From: Tricholomella constricta | Lineage: Eukaryota; Basidiomycota; Agaricomycetes; Agaricales; Lyophyllaceae | Direction of reading: 5' to 3' | Length of the DNA: 64,000 nt | NCBI GenBank assembly: GCA_013368375.1 | Contig: JAACJP010000060.1 | Coordinates: 62,001 to 126,000 of the forward strand | Shown here: positions 11,563-23,800 of the stretch, piece after piece | Numbering within the stretch: position 1 is the first letter of the stretch | Layout of the letters: every line of letters begins with the position of its first letter | Position numbers and translations under genes: made by a program | The notes under the pieces: model-generated | Seen by the model: only the letters and a program-made list of their open reading frames with translations | Told to the model about the DNA's origin: nothing | The model's database searches: none

Positions 11563-14500
11563 ATGGAGTCGTCCCAACTTGCCGAAGTCCGTACCGCCAA
11601 AATGAAAGACTGCCCGGTCCTCACGGCCGGCAAAATCACTCCCCTCGTCCTCCAGTCGTGGGCCCTCGCGTGTAAGCGTTACAAGAAACACGCGGGCAAG
11701 TCCGACTCGGAGATCGTCAGCTTCGTAGCCGAAGCCATGCTCGAACCCCGCCTCGTCGCGTGGTACCAGGCCGGACAGGCGCGCATCGATGCACTCTCCC
11801 TCCAGGGCTACCTCGACGAGCTCGCCGCCCTCGTCTTGGAGAAGAACTGGGCCCACAAGCTTCGCGACACCATCATCTCGTCAAAGCAAGGCGCCCGCCC
11901 CTTCATCGACTGGAAAATCGAGCTAGAGAATCTCAACGCTATCCTGACTACCTCCTCGCCTTCCCATGCCCTCACCAGCGACGGATTGAAGGTACAGCTC
12001 GAGGCGAACCTCAACACGGAGCTCAAGCTCAACATTCTCAACGAGCCCGTCCTATCAACGAAGCTCGACTCTTGGACGCTGGAGGTCAAGGAACGCGACG
12101 ACCGCATCAAGGCCGAGGATGCACGCACTCAGCGTCTCATCGACGCCAACGCCGCCTCGCGCGCCGCCCGCCGCTCCGAAAAGAAGGACCTTCTTAGTCG
12201 TATCACCGACCCCCAGCCACGCTCGTCCAAGGGCAGCTCCAACAACACCAACGACGGCACTCGTCGTTACCTTCCTAAGCTCACTGACTCCGAGAAGCGC
12301 CTTCTCGCTGACCACGAAGGGTGTTCCAGGTGCCGCAAGTTTTACGCTGGACATCGCACTCCGAACTGCCCTCTCACCGCCGCCAACGCTTGGCCTGACG
12401 TCGCAACGTACGTCGAACTCACCCTTGATATGGCCAATGCCGCGAAGCCCAAGCACAACACCCCGGCTGCTCGCATCGCGGCCGCGGCCGCTGTCACCGC
12501 CCAGGTCAAGACGGTAGCAGAACATCTTGACAACGAAACCGATTCGTACGTCAACTCCCCCTTCACTGTTCCCCACCTCGTCGCCACCCTTGACGCCTCC
12601 GGGCCCAACATCTCCGATTTTCCCATCCCTGTCGCTGCCCTGCTTGACATCGGTTGTCCTTCCACAGTGATTAGTCGATCGCTCGTCGACCAGCTCGGGC
12701 TCCAACGCCGTCCCCTGCCCAGGGGCGAAGACAACCTCTCGTCGCTGTCGTCGGCGCCACTCACCTGTACGGAGTATGTCAAATTGGAGCTCCCATCGGG
12801 CAGAGGTGCATGGAAGTCGGGGAGCTTCAAAGCTAAAGTTCATGACGGTTTACCTGTGCCTATTATTTTGGGAATGCCATTTCTTGCCTCTCGCCATCTT
12901 GTGATCCATCCCTTGAAGCGTACCGCTTGCGATGAGCGTAACGGCTATGATCTCATGAATCCACCGCATTCTCCCCCACGCATCTTCGCTCCAGAACGCA
13001 TCACGCCTCTTCCGACACCGAAGAAAGAACGACGCCTTGCTGCTGCAACGGTAACACCGTCAGAACCGGCCCTTGCAGGATACCTTCTCCCTGCACCTAT
13101 CATGGCCGCAGTCCGTGAACGCATCGAGACGCTCTCCTTCACCGAACTTCTTGATCAAAAGGACAAGGAGTTCAAGGAACGTTTCAGCGACCGTTTCCCC
13201 GTTCGCCTCCCGGACACCGTGGAGGATCTACCATCCACCATCTACCACCGTATTCGCCTCCGAGACCCAAACCTCGTCGTCAGAGGACGGGGATACTCTG
13301 CCCCCAAGAAGTTCCACGAACCGTGGAAGAAACTTATTGACGAACACCTTGCTGCTGGACGTATCCGCCCCTCATCTTCCGAACACGCCTCCCCGGCGTT
13401 CTGCGTACCCAAATACAAGAATGGGGTGCCTGACCTCACAGTTCCCCCTTGCTGGGTGAATGATTACCGCGAACTGAACGCCAACACAATCCGCGACAAT
13501 TACCCATTGCCACGAGTGGACGACATCCTCTCAGCGTGCGGTCGCGGCAAGATTTTCGGAAAAATCGACATGACGAACTCATTCTTCCAGACGCGCACTC
13601 ACCCTGATGACATCCATCTGACAGCGGTCCGCACACCCTGGGGGCTATATGAATGGACGGTCATGCCGATGGGCGGCTGCAACGCGCCCGCCACACACCA
13701 ACGCCGCATGACAGACGCACTACGGGAGCACATCGGGAAAATTTGCCATGTGTATCTCGACGACATTATTATCTGGTCCTCGTCTCTTGCAGAACACGAG
13801 ATTAACACCACCAAGGTCCTCGAAGCGCTCCGTACAGCTGGACTGTATTGTAACATCACCAAGACGATCCTTTTCGCCACCGAGATTTCCTTTCTGGGGC
13901 ACCAAATCTCTGCGAGTGGTATCGCCGCCGACCCACACAAAATCGATCGCATTTTACGCTGGCCACAACCAGAGACCGCCACCAACGTCAGGGGTTTCTT
14001 AGGGCTCACACGTTACCTCTCTGCATTTCTACCAGCCCTCGCGGAACACACTAGTGTCTTGACGCCACTTACCTCCAAGGAATGCGATACTAAGTTCCCC
14101 CCCTGGACGGAGGAGCACCAGGCTGCGTTTGACGCCATCAAGGCCATCGTCACCAGCACCGACTGCCTCACGGTCATCGACTACGACGATCCGACCCGTA
14201 AGGTTTTTGTCACTACTGACGCGAGTGAGCGTCGCACGGGAGCCATCCTCAGTTTCGGAGAAACCTGGGAAACGGCCCGCCCCGTCGCTTTTGATTCGTA
14301 TCAGCTCAACCATGCAGAGAAGAACTACCCAGTTCACGAGAAGGAACTCCTCGCTATCGTGAAAGCATTGAAGAAATGGCGAACGAGCCTTCTCGGGACC
14401 AAGTTCGACATCTACACGGATCACCGCACCCTCGAGTACTTCCAGTCCTAGAAGGAGATGTCACGCCGACAAATGAGGTGGTCTCAATATCTCGCAGATT

Positions 14501-16146
14501 TCGACTACACCATTATCTACATCCGCGGCGAAGACAACACTGCGGCAGACGCCTTGTCGCGCATGCCTGACGATACTCCGAGTGCTCTGTTCGCTGCCTG
14601 TGCCTTGGCTTGGACTCGCCACCCGAAACGCGAAACAGCCGGACTCGCCACTCTGGACATCTCTGCAGACTGGGAACTTCTAGATGCGATCATCGCTGGC
14701 TACGAGACCGACAGCTTCGCCAAGCAACTCCGTCAGGACATCAAGGCGGGCAGCATCATGGGAGCACGCGAGGAAAACAGGCTGTTGTACGTAGGGCGTC
14801 GACTGCTTGTTCCCAAAGTCCCTCGAGTCTGGGAGCTCCTTTTCAACCTCGCACACGACACCCTTGGCCATTTCGGCTTTGACAAGAGTTACGAAGCACT
14901 CCGCGGCTCTTACTACTGGCCGAATATGCGTCGAGACCTCGAGGAGGCCTACATTCCCTCATGCTCTCCATGCCAGCGGAACAAAAGCTGCACGTCCAAA
15001 CCAACGGGCCCCCTACACCCTCTTCCAGTACCCGACGCCCGTTTTGATACCGTCGCTCTGGATTTCGTCGGGCCCCTGCCAGAGGAAGATGGCAAGGACA
15101 CCATTCTGACCATGACTGACCTCTTGGGCGCTGACATACGCCTTGCGGGAGTCCACTCATCCATGACTGCCGCTGACATCGCTGTCGTTCTCTTCGACGA
15201 GTGGTATTGCGAGAACGGGCTGATGCTCCACATCGTGAGCGACCGCGACGCGCTTTTCACAGCCGAACTCTGGGCTTCCCTACACAAACTCACGGGCGTC
15301 AAACTCAAGATGTCCACTGCCTACTACCCACAGACGGATGGCGCCAGCGAGAGGACCAACAAGACGCTGAATCAGGCGATTCGCTACCACGTCGACAATA
15401 ACCAGCTCGGCTGGCTCGCCAAATTGCCCCGCGTTCGTTTCGCCATGATGAACACTGTCAACGCCTCCACTGGGTTCTCGGGTTTCCAGCTAAAAACGGG
15501 ACGCTCACCACGCATCATACCTCCAATCGCCCCTCCCACGCCCGACGCCACACCCGCGGAGCTCAGTGCGCATGACATTATCACTCGCCTCGAACTAGAC
15601 GTCAAGGAGGCGCAGGACAACCTCTTGGCAGCTAAGGTCAGACAAGCATATCACGCCAACGAGCACCGAGGTCCGGAAATAATCTATAAGGAAGGCGACC
15701 TCGTCATGCTATCTACCGAGCACCGGCGACGTAACTACATGCGAAAAGGCAAGAAACGAGTCGCTAAATTCATGCCACGCAGCGATGGACCATACACGGT
15801 CGTGAAGGCCTTCCCCGAAGCCTCAGAGTATACCCTCCGCCTGCCCAACAGCCCGAAGACATACCCCGGCTTTCACGCAAGTCTTCTCAAACCGTTCACC
15901 CCCAATGACCCCACCCTTTTCCCTGATCGCGAATTCACCAGACCAGGGGCCGTCGTCACTGAAGATGGCACAGAAGAGAATCTGATCGACAAAATTGTCG
16001 ACGCACGCCGCCGCGGCCGCGGCAAACAATACCTAGTTCGTTGGGTCGGATACGATCGCGACCATGACGAGTGGCTCCCAGGCCGGATGGTCGAAGACAC
16101 CGAGGCCCTCGACATCTGGGAAGCGGAGAATGGCACAGACGTCTGA
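11563..16146 (+). pseudogene. Gag-Pol polyprotein of the Ty3/Gypsy element, interrupted by one stop
   Basis: The first ATG in the long frame is at 11563 (the frame is open from about 11257 without ATG). Gag occupies roughly the first 280 codons and ends with a zinc-knuckle-like CX2CX6HX4C (about 12323-12370), two residues longer than the usual spacing. The protease active site reads D-I-G (12646-12654) where the family has D-S/T-G. RT has YLDD (13753-13764). RNase H follows at about 14200-14450. At 14449-14451 a TAG interrupts this domain, where a C-to-T change of a CAG codon would explain it. Beyond it, in the same frame, come the integrase HHCC zinc region (about 14850-14990), the DDE core (15060-15350) and a C-terminal chromodomain (about 15970-16120, with YLVRWVGYDRDHDEWLP). 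Confidence 0.92.
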
Positions 16147-16165
16147 GAGACGCCGGATTTTTTTC

Positions 16166-16177
16166 GGTGGGGAGGGG
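16166..16177 (+). other. Polypurine tract
   Basis: ggtggggagggg directly abuts the right LTR, the expected plus-strand primer position. Confidence 0.85.
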
Positions 16178-16548
16178 TGTAAGCCTGCCCCACCCATCGA
16201 CAGGCTCACCACGCGCTCGGGACCTTCACGGCCCCTCGGATGAGAACCCCACGTACGCTTCGCAAATTCTATTACACTTTTATGCCACCTACTATTACTC
16301 TATCTATTGACATTTCATCCATCATTCACTTACTCAGCAATAGAACGAGCATCCGTTCATACTTCAACCTTCCACCCCTTCGTTGCGCCCTTAACTTCCC
16401 CCCGCGCAACGAAGGTTAGTAGGATTCATTTCTTGTAGACATTCAGTGCTTAACTTCCCCCCGCGCAACGAAGACAATATTGTCCTGTCCGTTGTGCGAA
16501 CCTAAGACGACCAACTAGTGTAGGCACGCCACAGACGGCGCCCTTCCA
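16178..16548 (+). repeat. Right LTR, 371 bp
   Basis: Same as the left LTR except for one base; followed by the taagg duplication. Confidence 0.95.
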
Positions 16549-16838
16549 TAAGGGTCTATATGGGCCACATGGCCACCTTGGGTCACCTAGGCGGATGAGA
16601 TTACAGATATTGCCAATTCTCACCGCGGTTACCAATTTCACGTTCACTATTGTGGTTGGCAAGGCCCACCTCGCATCACATACCCTTACCTCTTTACAGA
16701 TATTGGCAATGTTTATCTCAATTATTCACATATATAGTTGTGACATAGAGACTCAGGATATGATATGGCACGGCAGAGCCCATTGGAGATTGTAGATGAA
16801 TTTATAATGCCAGTGGCTCTACATCACATGAATGCAAA

Positions 16839-16898
16839 ACCCAGTTATATATTGTTATGGTAGCGAGAACCCAGTTATATAATGTTATGGTAGCGAGA
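16839..16898 (+). repeat. 30-bp tandem duplication
   Basis: Two adjacent copies of a 30-bp unit (acccagttatata.tgttatggtagcgaga) that differ at one base, directly downstream of the DUF6698 gene's stop codon. The rest of 16554-16838 shows no gene. Confidence 0.85.
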
Positions 16899-16906
16899 AG
16901 ATCACA

Positions 16907-19434
16907 TTATGTAGTTGAAACAGAAGTGGCGGCAGCAACAACAGCGGCAAGACGAGCACGCTTCTGGGCACGCTGTTGGGTAGCGAGCTCAAAATCGTCG
17001 AAATCTTGCTCAGCGTCACTGGTGTTGACTTCAGTCTCCTTCGACGCAGTGCGGCCAGCCGGGGTACCAAACACCTCACTGTGATGATTTCAGTACTGGT
17101 GATCTACGCGAAAGGAGGACAGCATACGTACGTGTTGAAGTGTTCGAGATGTTTGTTGCCCTCCTCCTTGTCTTCGAACAGCCCAACGAGATACCAGAAA
17201 AATTCGGAGTAGTCGAACTTGCCATCGAGAGGCTCCCACGATGAAGCAGATGCAAGAGAAAATCGGACCTGGGATATAATTATCATTGGCTGGGGACCAC
17301 ACGGAGAGATCGAGTGACTTACCTGCACCGCAGCATAAGCAACCATGCGGGGTGTCATAGACATGAGTCCCGCGATCGCTGCATTCCCTCCATTCCCACG
17401 TTGTGCTCCAGGTGTCAGAGCAGTGGAGGGACCTTGATAGATATGTCGGCATGCCTAGAGCTTCATCAGCGATGGCCAGCAAGGCTGGTGATTACGTACT
17501 CGTGCAATTACATGGCCTCGAAGGATCCCATCAGAGATATCATCGGCGTTGTAAATTTGGTCATCAGGGAAGAGGAAACGAGGGAACATGTAGGCCTTGA
17601 CCGCGAGCTTGCCTGTCCGAATCTTCTCATATGTCCTAGACTAGGTCAGAGTACAGGTAACTAATATTGAAAAAAGCGGACATACTCAGATGAGGCGGGA
17701 TACTTTAGCGGGCATAGAAGTCTTGCCGTTTGCACATGGTTCCAACCACGAGCAGCTTTCGGGAAGCCGCTGGACACAGGAGGATTGAGAGCAGCATTAG
17801 GAGCGCCCAGCAGCATGAAGTTCACGATTCCCTGCTTCATAGAATTTGTGTCGTCGGCGCGTACTTTAGCAACACCAGCCCTGATCTAAAATATATATAT
17901 ATACTGAATAAGAATAACTAGTGATTGTCACGGGTAACCCTGGGGTTTTCCAGGGCTACCCGTACCCATACCCTTAGAAACCCGTACCCGCGACGAGGGG
18001 TAAGGGTTTTGGCGGGTATGGGTAGGGGTTCTTACGGGTTCCGCGGGTTAAGAAACCCCCGACGGGTCTCTAAATAAACAGAAGAAGTTCGTCCCAATCT
18101 GGCTTCATCACATGATCACGTGCCATTGTTTACGTGTTTGGTCTTGAGACGAAACGCGTAAACACGCTTTGTTTAACGGCACATAGGTGGCTGGGTACAT
18201 TCATCCTAGCCCTTCTTCAACATGTCACCAGCGGTAACAGGCAGTTAGTCATCTGAACCATTTGCAAGTTGCTGTACAAAATTTCAGCCATTGTCTGCTC
18301 AAAAAATGGTTTGTCCCGCACTCACTTTTGTGACTTCTTTGGAGCTTGAGGTTGCTTTTTTGTTGAAGTCGGCAGCTGGAGGCTTGCCTGTGGAGAGTGA
18401 CTGGTCCACAAGTCTGACAAGTCCTGGGTTCACAACCGTATTGTGGTCAAGGCGTGAGCAACATAGAATATTGATAATCAACTGTAACTGACTTGAAGAG
18501 ATTGGAGACATTGCGACCAGGTTGGAGAATGGTGTAACTGATTGCATATATTGAGATAGAGATTCAAGCCCATTGTCAGACTCTACACAATCACAAACAT
18601 AACAACCGATCATATGACATTGCCTACTGCTGGGTCATTTTGCTGATGTTGGGGGTAGGCCGCGCCCTCCGGGCCTATATTATCTTTCCGTTTAAGGAAA
18701 ACCCGCCTCGAAAACCCGCTGAGTAAACCCGCTTAACCCGCCCAACCCACGCTGGGGGTACGGGTACGGGCGGGGTTAACAGATTCCAACCCGGACCCGT
18801 ACCCCAGTGTACCCTACCCAAAGACCCCCACGGGTTTTGAAACCCGTGACAATCACTAAGAATAACATAATCAAACTGTGTACTCACCTCTTTACATATT
18901 ACTTTCCGCTTCTGGTGGTTGCCTGAGAGCTCGAGCATCGTATTCTTGAAGCCGGGAATAACTTCGCATAATGTTTCCCAGTTTCCCAACATGCGTTTTT
19001 CACTAAAAAAATCAGCACAAAATTGCAAAGAATATAACTACAGTACCTCTCGGACAGGGGTGTCTCATCGTCGGTGTCCTGAGTTTCGTGTTTGATTCCA
19101 AAATTGACTACACGGTCAACTTTTATGAAGATGTCACCTGGGCATGCGTAGTGGCGACCGTACTCGTAGTATCCAGCATGTGATGGACTGTTTTCATCAC
19201 CGATAGCTTCAGGAAGGGCTCGCCGCCTGCCAAAAAAAATTGAGGATAGGAATAAAGGCATATCAGGGCTTACTTCGGTCTTGTTGACGGAGAGAAGTTG
19301 TTTTCGAAGATTTCAGTCAGGACAGGGGCGACGAGGCTAGTAACTGTGTTGTTTATCATGGCCGCCAGAGAAGCTTCGAGGGCTGGGTCGAACACAAGTT
19401 GGCTGGTTCCTTGAGAAGGAGAAGAGGCAGTCAT
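16907..19434 (-). CDS. DUF6698-type protein
   Basis: Eight minus-strand exons close to 410 aa: 19274-19434, 19047-19226, 18888-19002, 17686-17885, 17500-17635, 17323-17454, 17132-17268, 16907-17078. The product resembles the large agaricomycete DUF6698 family of unknown function. Landmarks are EYGRHYACPGDIFIKVDRVV, NWETLCEVIPGFKNTM, AKVRADDTNSMKQGIV, KIRTGKLAVKAYMFPRFLFP, GNAAIAGLMSMTPRMVAYAA and FDYSEFFWYLVGLFED. The acidic C-terminus ends in a basic QQRAQKRARLA stretch, so nuclear residence is possible. All splice sites are GT-AG and the frame closes, so the gene looks functional. Intron 3 is 1002 bp instead of about 50 because it holds a hAT-like element. The family is often multicopy near transposons, so a mobile-element origin is possible. 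Family call is from memory of the pattern. Confidence 0.78.
17919..18858. mobile_element. Non-autonomous hAT-like DNA transposon in an intron
   Basis: A 940-bp element with perfect 17-bp terminal inverted repeats (tagtgattgtcacgggt at the left end) and an 8-bp target duplication agaataac (17911-17918 and 18859-18866). An 8-bp duplication with cacgggt-type ends and many internal GGGTA/ACCCG words is typical of hAT elements. No transposase frame is present; the longest frame (104 codons, minus, 18299-18613) is not recognised. It lies wholly inside intron 3 of the DUF6698 gene, in intronic sequence between gtgagt and the tttag acceptor. Confidence 0.88.
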
Positions 19435-19940
19435 GATGCAGGAATATAGAGATGGCGGGAGAGAGATTTGACGACATTGTAGTAGGCAAGGAAATTTTTA
19501 AGTTCTTAAAGGTCAGATATTTTCTGACAAATTTGCTGTTTGTTTGTGTATCGCAGGCAAAGGCACATGGTTGCCGTCCAACACCGCATGGTCCTCTCCT
19601 GAACACCTCCTGTTTTGCAGCAGCCGCACTGCCGTATTTCAAACATCTGTGCCTACTGAGTACCTTGGAATTGAAGTTAAATGCAAGTGAGGTGAGTTTT
19701 TTTTCGGTTTTGCGTGTACATTGGTATTAACCGGGTCCACACAGACTTCATCTTACTCTACTTACCATCCCGCATACATCGTCATCAATCGAGTTCGCTC
19801 TTACCCCTCGCTTCACCATCCTCGGTGCCTTAGAGTAGACTTTACATTTGGGAAGCATGTCCTGCTTATTTGATTGCAGAGATTCTCTCCCACTCCGTCG
19901 TTTTAGGCTCATTTCATCGTAAAATGACAACTCTCGAACA
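19435..19940. other. Upstream of DUF6698 gene, no gene seen
   Basis: Presumed promoter of the minus-strand DUF6698 gene on the left; open frames here are short and unrecognised. Confidence 0.3.
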
Positions 19941-20079
19941 CACTCCCCACTCCATACACCGAAAGGGCCACGCGCTGCACTACACCCCTCTTATGTCGCA
20001 CAGTATCAAACCAAAATGCACGAGGTCACCCTCGAACTTATCAAGGTACGTCGTCTTGGCTTCAGCACTGACGTTAGCG

Positions 20080-20360
20080 CTGAATACTGGACGGCCAGGG
20101 CGTCGACCGCCATCTGTTTGGGCTGAAGAAGCTGGTGCGCAGAGGTGCCGGCACTCTATACGGACGAGGCGTTCGTGAAATCGAGCCATTGGGAGCTGAG
20201 CACGAGTCAGCTGAGCAGCCCGTACTTTGATGGCTGGGGCTATGGCGAAGGTGGGTTCTCGTTGTTCTCTTATCTGGTTCTTTGCTGACGCGTCTCTGCA
20301 GTTGTGCCAGACGGATATGGCCCGTCGTACAGTGCCTCAACGAGCTCGTCGGAAAGGACG
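20080..20360 (+). pseudogene. Carnitine O-acetyltransferase relic
   Basis: The plus strand holds part of the C-terminal half of a choline/carnitine acyltransferase, which moves acyl groups between CoA and carnitine in mitochondria and peroxisomes. Seen pieces are GVDRHLFGLKKL (about 20098-20133), then in another frame LYTDEAF..SSHWELSTSQ and SSPYFDGWGYGE (about 20155-20252), an intron of about 50 bp, and VVPDGYGPSYS (about 20303-20335). A frameshift near 20135-20150 separates the first two blocks, and the catalytic-His half of the enzyme is absent. Sequence out to about 20520 may be further degraded 3' exons. Clearly a gene fragment, not a working enzyme. Confidence 0.82.
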
Positions 20361-20872
20361 ATCTCCACGTACGTCCTCCCCCTCTCCTCTCCACACCACA
20401 CTTATCCCGCCCTTAGGTGCTACAGAACGAAGCCTACGGTAAAACCTTCATCGAGACCCACCGCGTACCGCCAGATGCCTGGGCCCAGCTCACGAAGCAG
20501 CTCGGGTGCAACGACAACTAAACTCGGCGCCGCTGCCATCGAGGATCGAACATTACACGGGGATCTTCCTACACCCATCCTCTAGATATTTCGGTGACCT
20601 GACAAAACCAGCAACATTGTCCCAAACAATAAGTTCGATCTTGATGGATTTTTGTATACTCTTTTAGTAAATTCTATCATTGTAAGTCTCCTACATGGAT
20701 CTCTTTCTGTCGACCCCTCATTTTGATTCTAATGGAATGAGGTCATCAGTTTCCATACATATCTTATCGTGTCGCAAGGCCATATCGATCACGTCTGACA
20801 AATACAAGGGTTTTTTCCTTATATCTGAGACTGTTCGAGATTCTCCGTCTTCTCACTTCCTATCCACCCACC

Positions 20873-23800
20873 ATGATGCCCTTCACCTGTCTTCAATCTT
20901 GCGGTGCCTCTTTTCTGACTGAACGAGGCCTAGACCGACATCAGGACCATTGCGAGGAATTTCTCGCAGCCGACGAGGTGCAGAATACACTGCCCAACGC
21001 CCTCGAAATCGTCGAGGAAAAAAGGGCGGCTAAAAAACGCAAATGAGAGGAGGAGTCACAGGCTCTCGAGGCGGGTCTGGCAGGCACAGTAAGTCGTTAC
21101 CTTTTACTTAAGTCCGAATCTGTTTTAACTAATGTTTGATATATACAGATAGACGAACCATCGCAGGATCAGCCCCTCATATCAAGCCCACCCACTGCCG
21201 ACGTCGAAATGGCTCCCTCTCCCCCTTCACTCACGATTATGGGTCGTGGTGCACGGACGAAGAAGCCAACATGGAAGCTGTTAGAGCGGCTTCCTGCAGC
21301 ACCAACCCCATTACCACCTCAACCCCCTGTCGGGACTCAGGAAAATATTACAGTAGATGATCGTGATGAGACCCCACCCCCTGTTACTCAGCTTGCCTGG
21401 CAGGCAGCGGTACGGACTGTCCGCAACATATTCGGCCAATATCGCGAATATCCTACGTGGCCTACACACAATCCCGATGACACAGTCTCTCTCGACGATC
21501 TTTCGAATACTGGGACCGCCCCAGCCACGGTGACTAGTCAATCCCCAGCATATACTCTCCCAAGCGACATCGATACTTCCACTGCTGATCAGAAATACCA
21601 TCCCTTTCGTAATGCATCTGTTTTTTGGCTGATGAACTGGATGTGGACGGGCTCTCCTATGAAGTCGATACTCGAGATGATAAAGCTGGTAAACTTTCTC
21701 AAGTCGGACGACTTCGCAAAGGAAGACCTCGTCGATTTCGATATCCGGAAGGAGACGGCTGCATTCGACAACGCAACTAAATTCCAGCCACCAGATGGGT
21801 CTGAGACAGCATCGTCGTTCCCGAATGATGGATGGATCGAGTCTGATGTCTCCATTCAGGTTCCCGACGGCGAAAAGCACACAACGGACACCATCCCCAC
21901 ATTTTCAATCCCTGAGCTACACTACCGCTCTCTGGTGGAGGTTATCAAGCGCACATTCAGCCACCTAACCGACCTTCACTACACCCCCTTTCAAAATTTC
22001 TGGCAGACAGATGGAGCAGGCGAGGCTGAACGTATCCATGACGAGCTCTTTTCGTCGGATGCTATGCTCGAGGCACACGTGGAACTTCAACGACAGCCTT
22101 CTGAGCCTGGCTGCAACCTTGAACGTGTTGTAGCTGCATTGATGTTCTGGTCAGATGCGACACATCTCGCAAACTTCGGTCACGCTGCACTATGGCCGAT
22201 CTACCTGTGGTTCGGGAACCAATCCAAGTGGAATCGAGGCAAACCCTCCATGGGGTTGTGTCAACATATCGCATACATTCCAAAGGTACCATGCCTCCCA
22301 GAAGCCTAGAATAGATGCTCATGTGGCGTGGCCTCACAGCTTCCAGACTCCTTTGAGGATGACTATTTTGATCGCACAGGAAAGCCGCTCAGCCCCGAAC
22401 TCCTCACGCATTGCCGGCGAGAGCTTCTACATGCGGTCTGGAAGTGCATCCTCGATGGGACTTTTATGCATGCATATAAGCATGGTATAGTTATCGAATG
22501 CGCTGATGGCATTTCACGGCGATTTTATCCTCGCATTTTCACATATTCTGCTGATTATCCAGAGAAGTAATTTATTCATCGTTGTTGTGAATCAGTCCAG
22601 CTCAACAATTTTGCAGAGTTCTACTGTCTACCATCCGCAACTTTGGACGCTGCCCATGCTCACGATGCACTATCCCAAAAGAGAAAATCCCTGAGCTTGG
22701 AACACATGTTGATTCCCGACGACGCGAAACCCACGCTCGCAAGGATACCTCGCCTCGCCGTTTCAATATTCGCCTTGCGCGGGAGTTTATTTATGAACAC
22801 GGCTACGGCGTCAAGTCTGCTGCTGTTGAGAGAACCCTTGGAGCAGATTCCTCGGTGCCCACAGAAGTGAGGAGCATCTCTTCATCATGCGTTATGGGCC
22901 TCATGTTTTCTTACGTGATAGAACACTTTTTCAATCCTTGCCAAGTCTCCATTCAATTTCTTTGCTATGCTGGCACCAGACCTCTTGCACGAATATGAAC
23001 TGGGTGTCTGGAAGGCGGTTTTGATTCACTTGATTCGGATACTTGTTGCCAATGGAGGAAATTCAGCGCAGGCGATGAATTGGAGATACCGTCAAGTCCT
23101 GACATTTGGACGTTCTACCATTCGCCGTTTTTCGGACAATGTTACGGGGCTGAAGAAGCTTGCAGCACGGAACTTCGAGGACCTCCTGCAAGTGAGTACT
23201 ATTCAACTGCGCGATGACGGCCTTTTTCATGCTGATATCCGGCTTCAGTGCGCAATACCTGTTTTCGATGGACTCCTGGATGATGAAGACAACGATATAA
23301 TCATCACTCTCCTTTTCACCCTTGCAGAATGGCATGCCCTTGCAAAGCTCCGCCTTCACACGGAATCTACCATTCGATGGCTCGAACAGTCAACCACAGA
23401 CCTTGGGCGCCAACTTCGTCAATTCGAAAGTGAGACATGCTCTCACTATGATACCAGAGAGCTTCCAAAGGAAGCTCGAGCCCGTGTCCGTCGCCAAGCA
23501 CGCAAAACAGCAACATCTCAACAAGACAGTCCGGCACCTTCAGCGGACACGACAACACCTTCAATCAGAGGCACGGGTAGGGCAAGAGGCAGAGGGAGAG
23601 GACAAGAGGAACTGCGAGGGTCGCAAGGGGTAGGGGTGCTCCGCCTGCCACCGTGACAGCGGCACCTGACCCACCACTGGCCACCGCTCAACAGGAGCCT
23701 CAGGCTGCGCCTGCTTCGGAACCGAGCCCAAACAAAAAGTTTAACCTCTATCTTATCAAATTGCACGCTCTGGGAGATTACGCGTCCTTCATCCGTCGTT

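Larger units (their letters stand above)
10878..16548 (+). mobile_element. Chromodomain Ty3/Gypsy LTR retrotransposon, full length
   Basis: A 5.67-kb element with two 371-bp LTRs, a 5-bp target duplication (taagg), a polypurine tract at 16166-16177 and one long pol frame carrying gag, protease, reverse transcriptase, RNase H, integrase and a chromodomain, which is the order of chromoviruses (Metaviridae). The near-identical LTRs imply very recent insertion. A stop codon splits the frame, so this copy cannot make a full polyprotein by ordinary translation. No convincing tRNA primer-binding site was seen after the left LTR, where a T-run follows directly; self-priming is known in related fungal elements but not shown here. 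Confidence 0.95.

Noticed and set aside
12055..12843. 262-codon minus frame inside the Ty3/Gypsy element
   Set aside because: Shadow of gag-pol coding sequence on the opposite strand.
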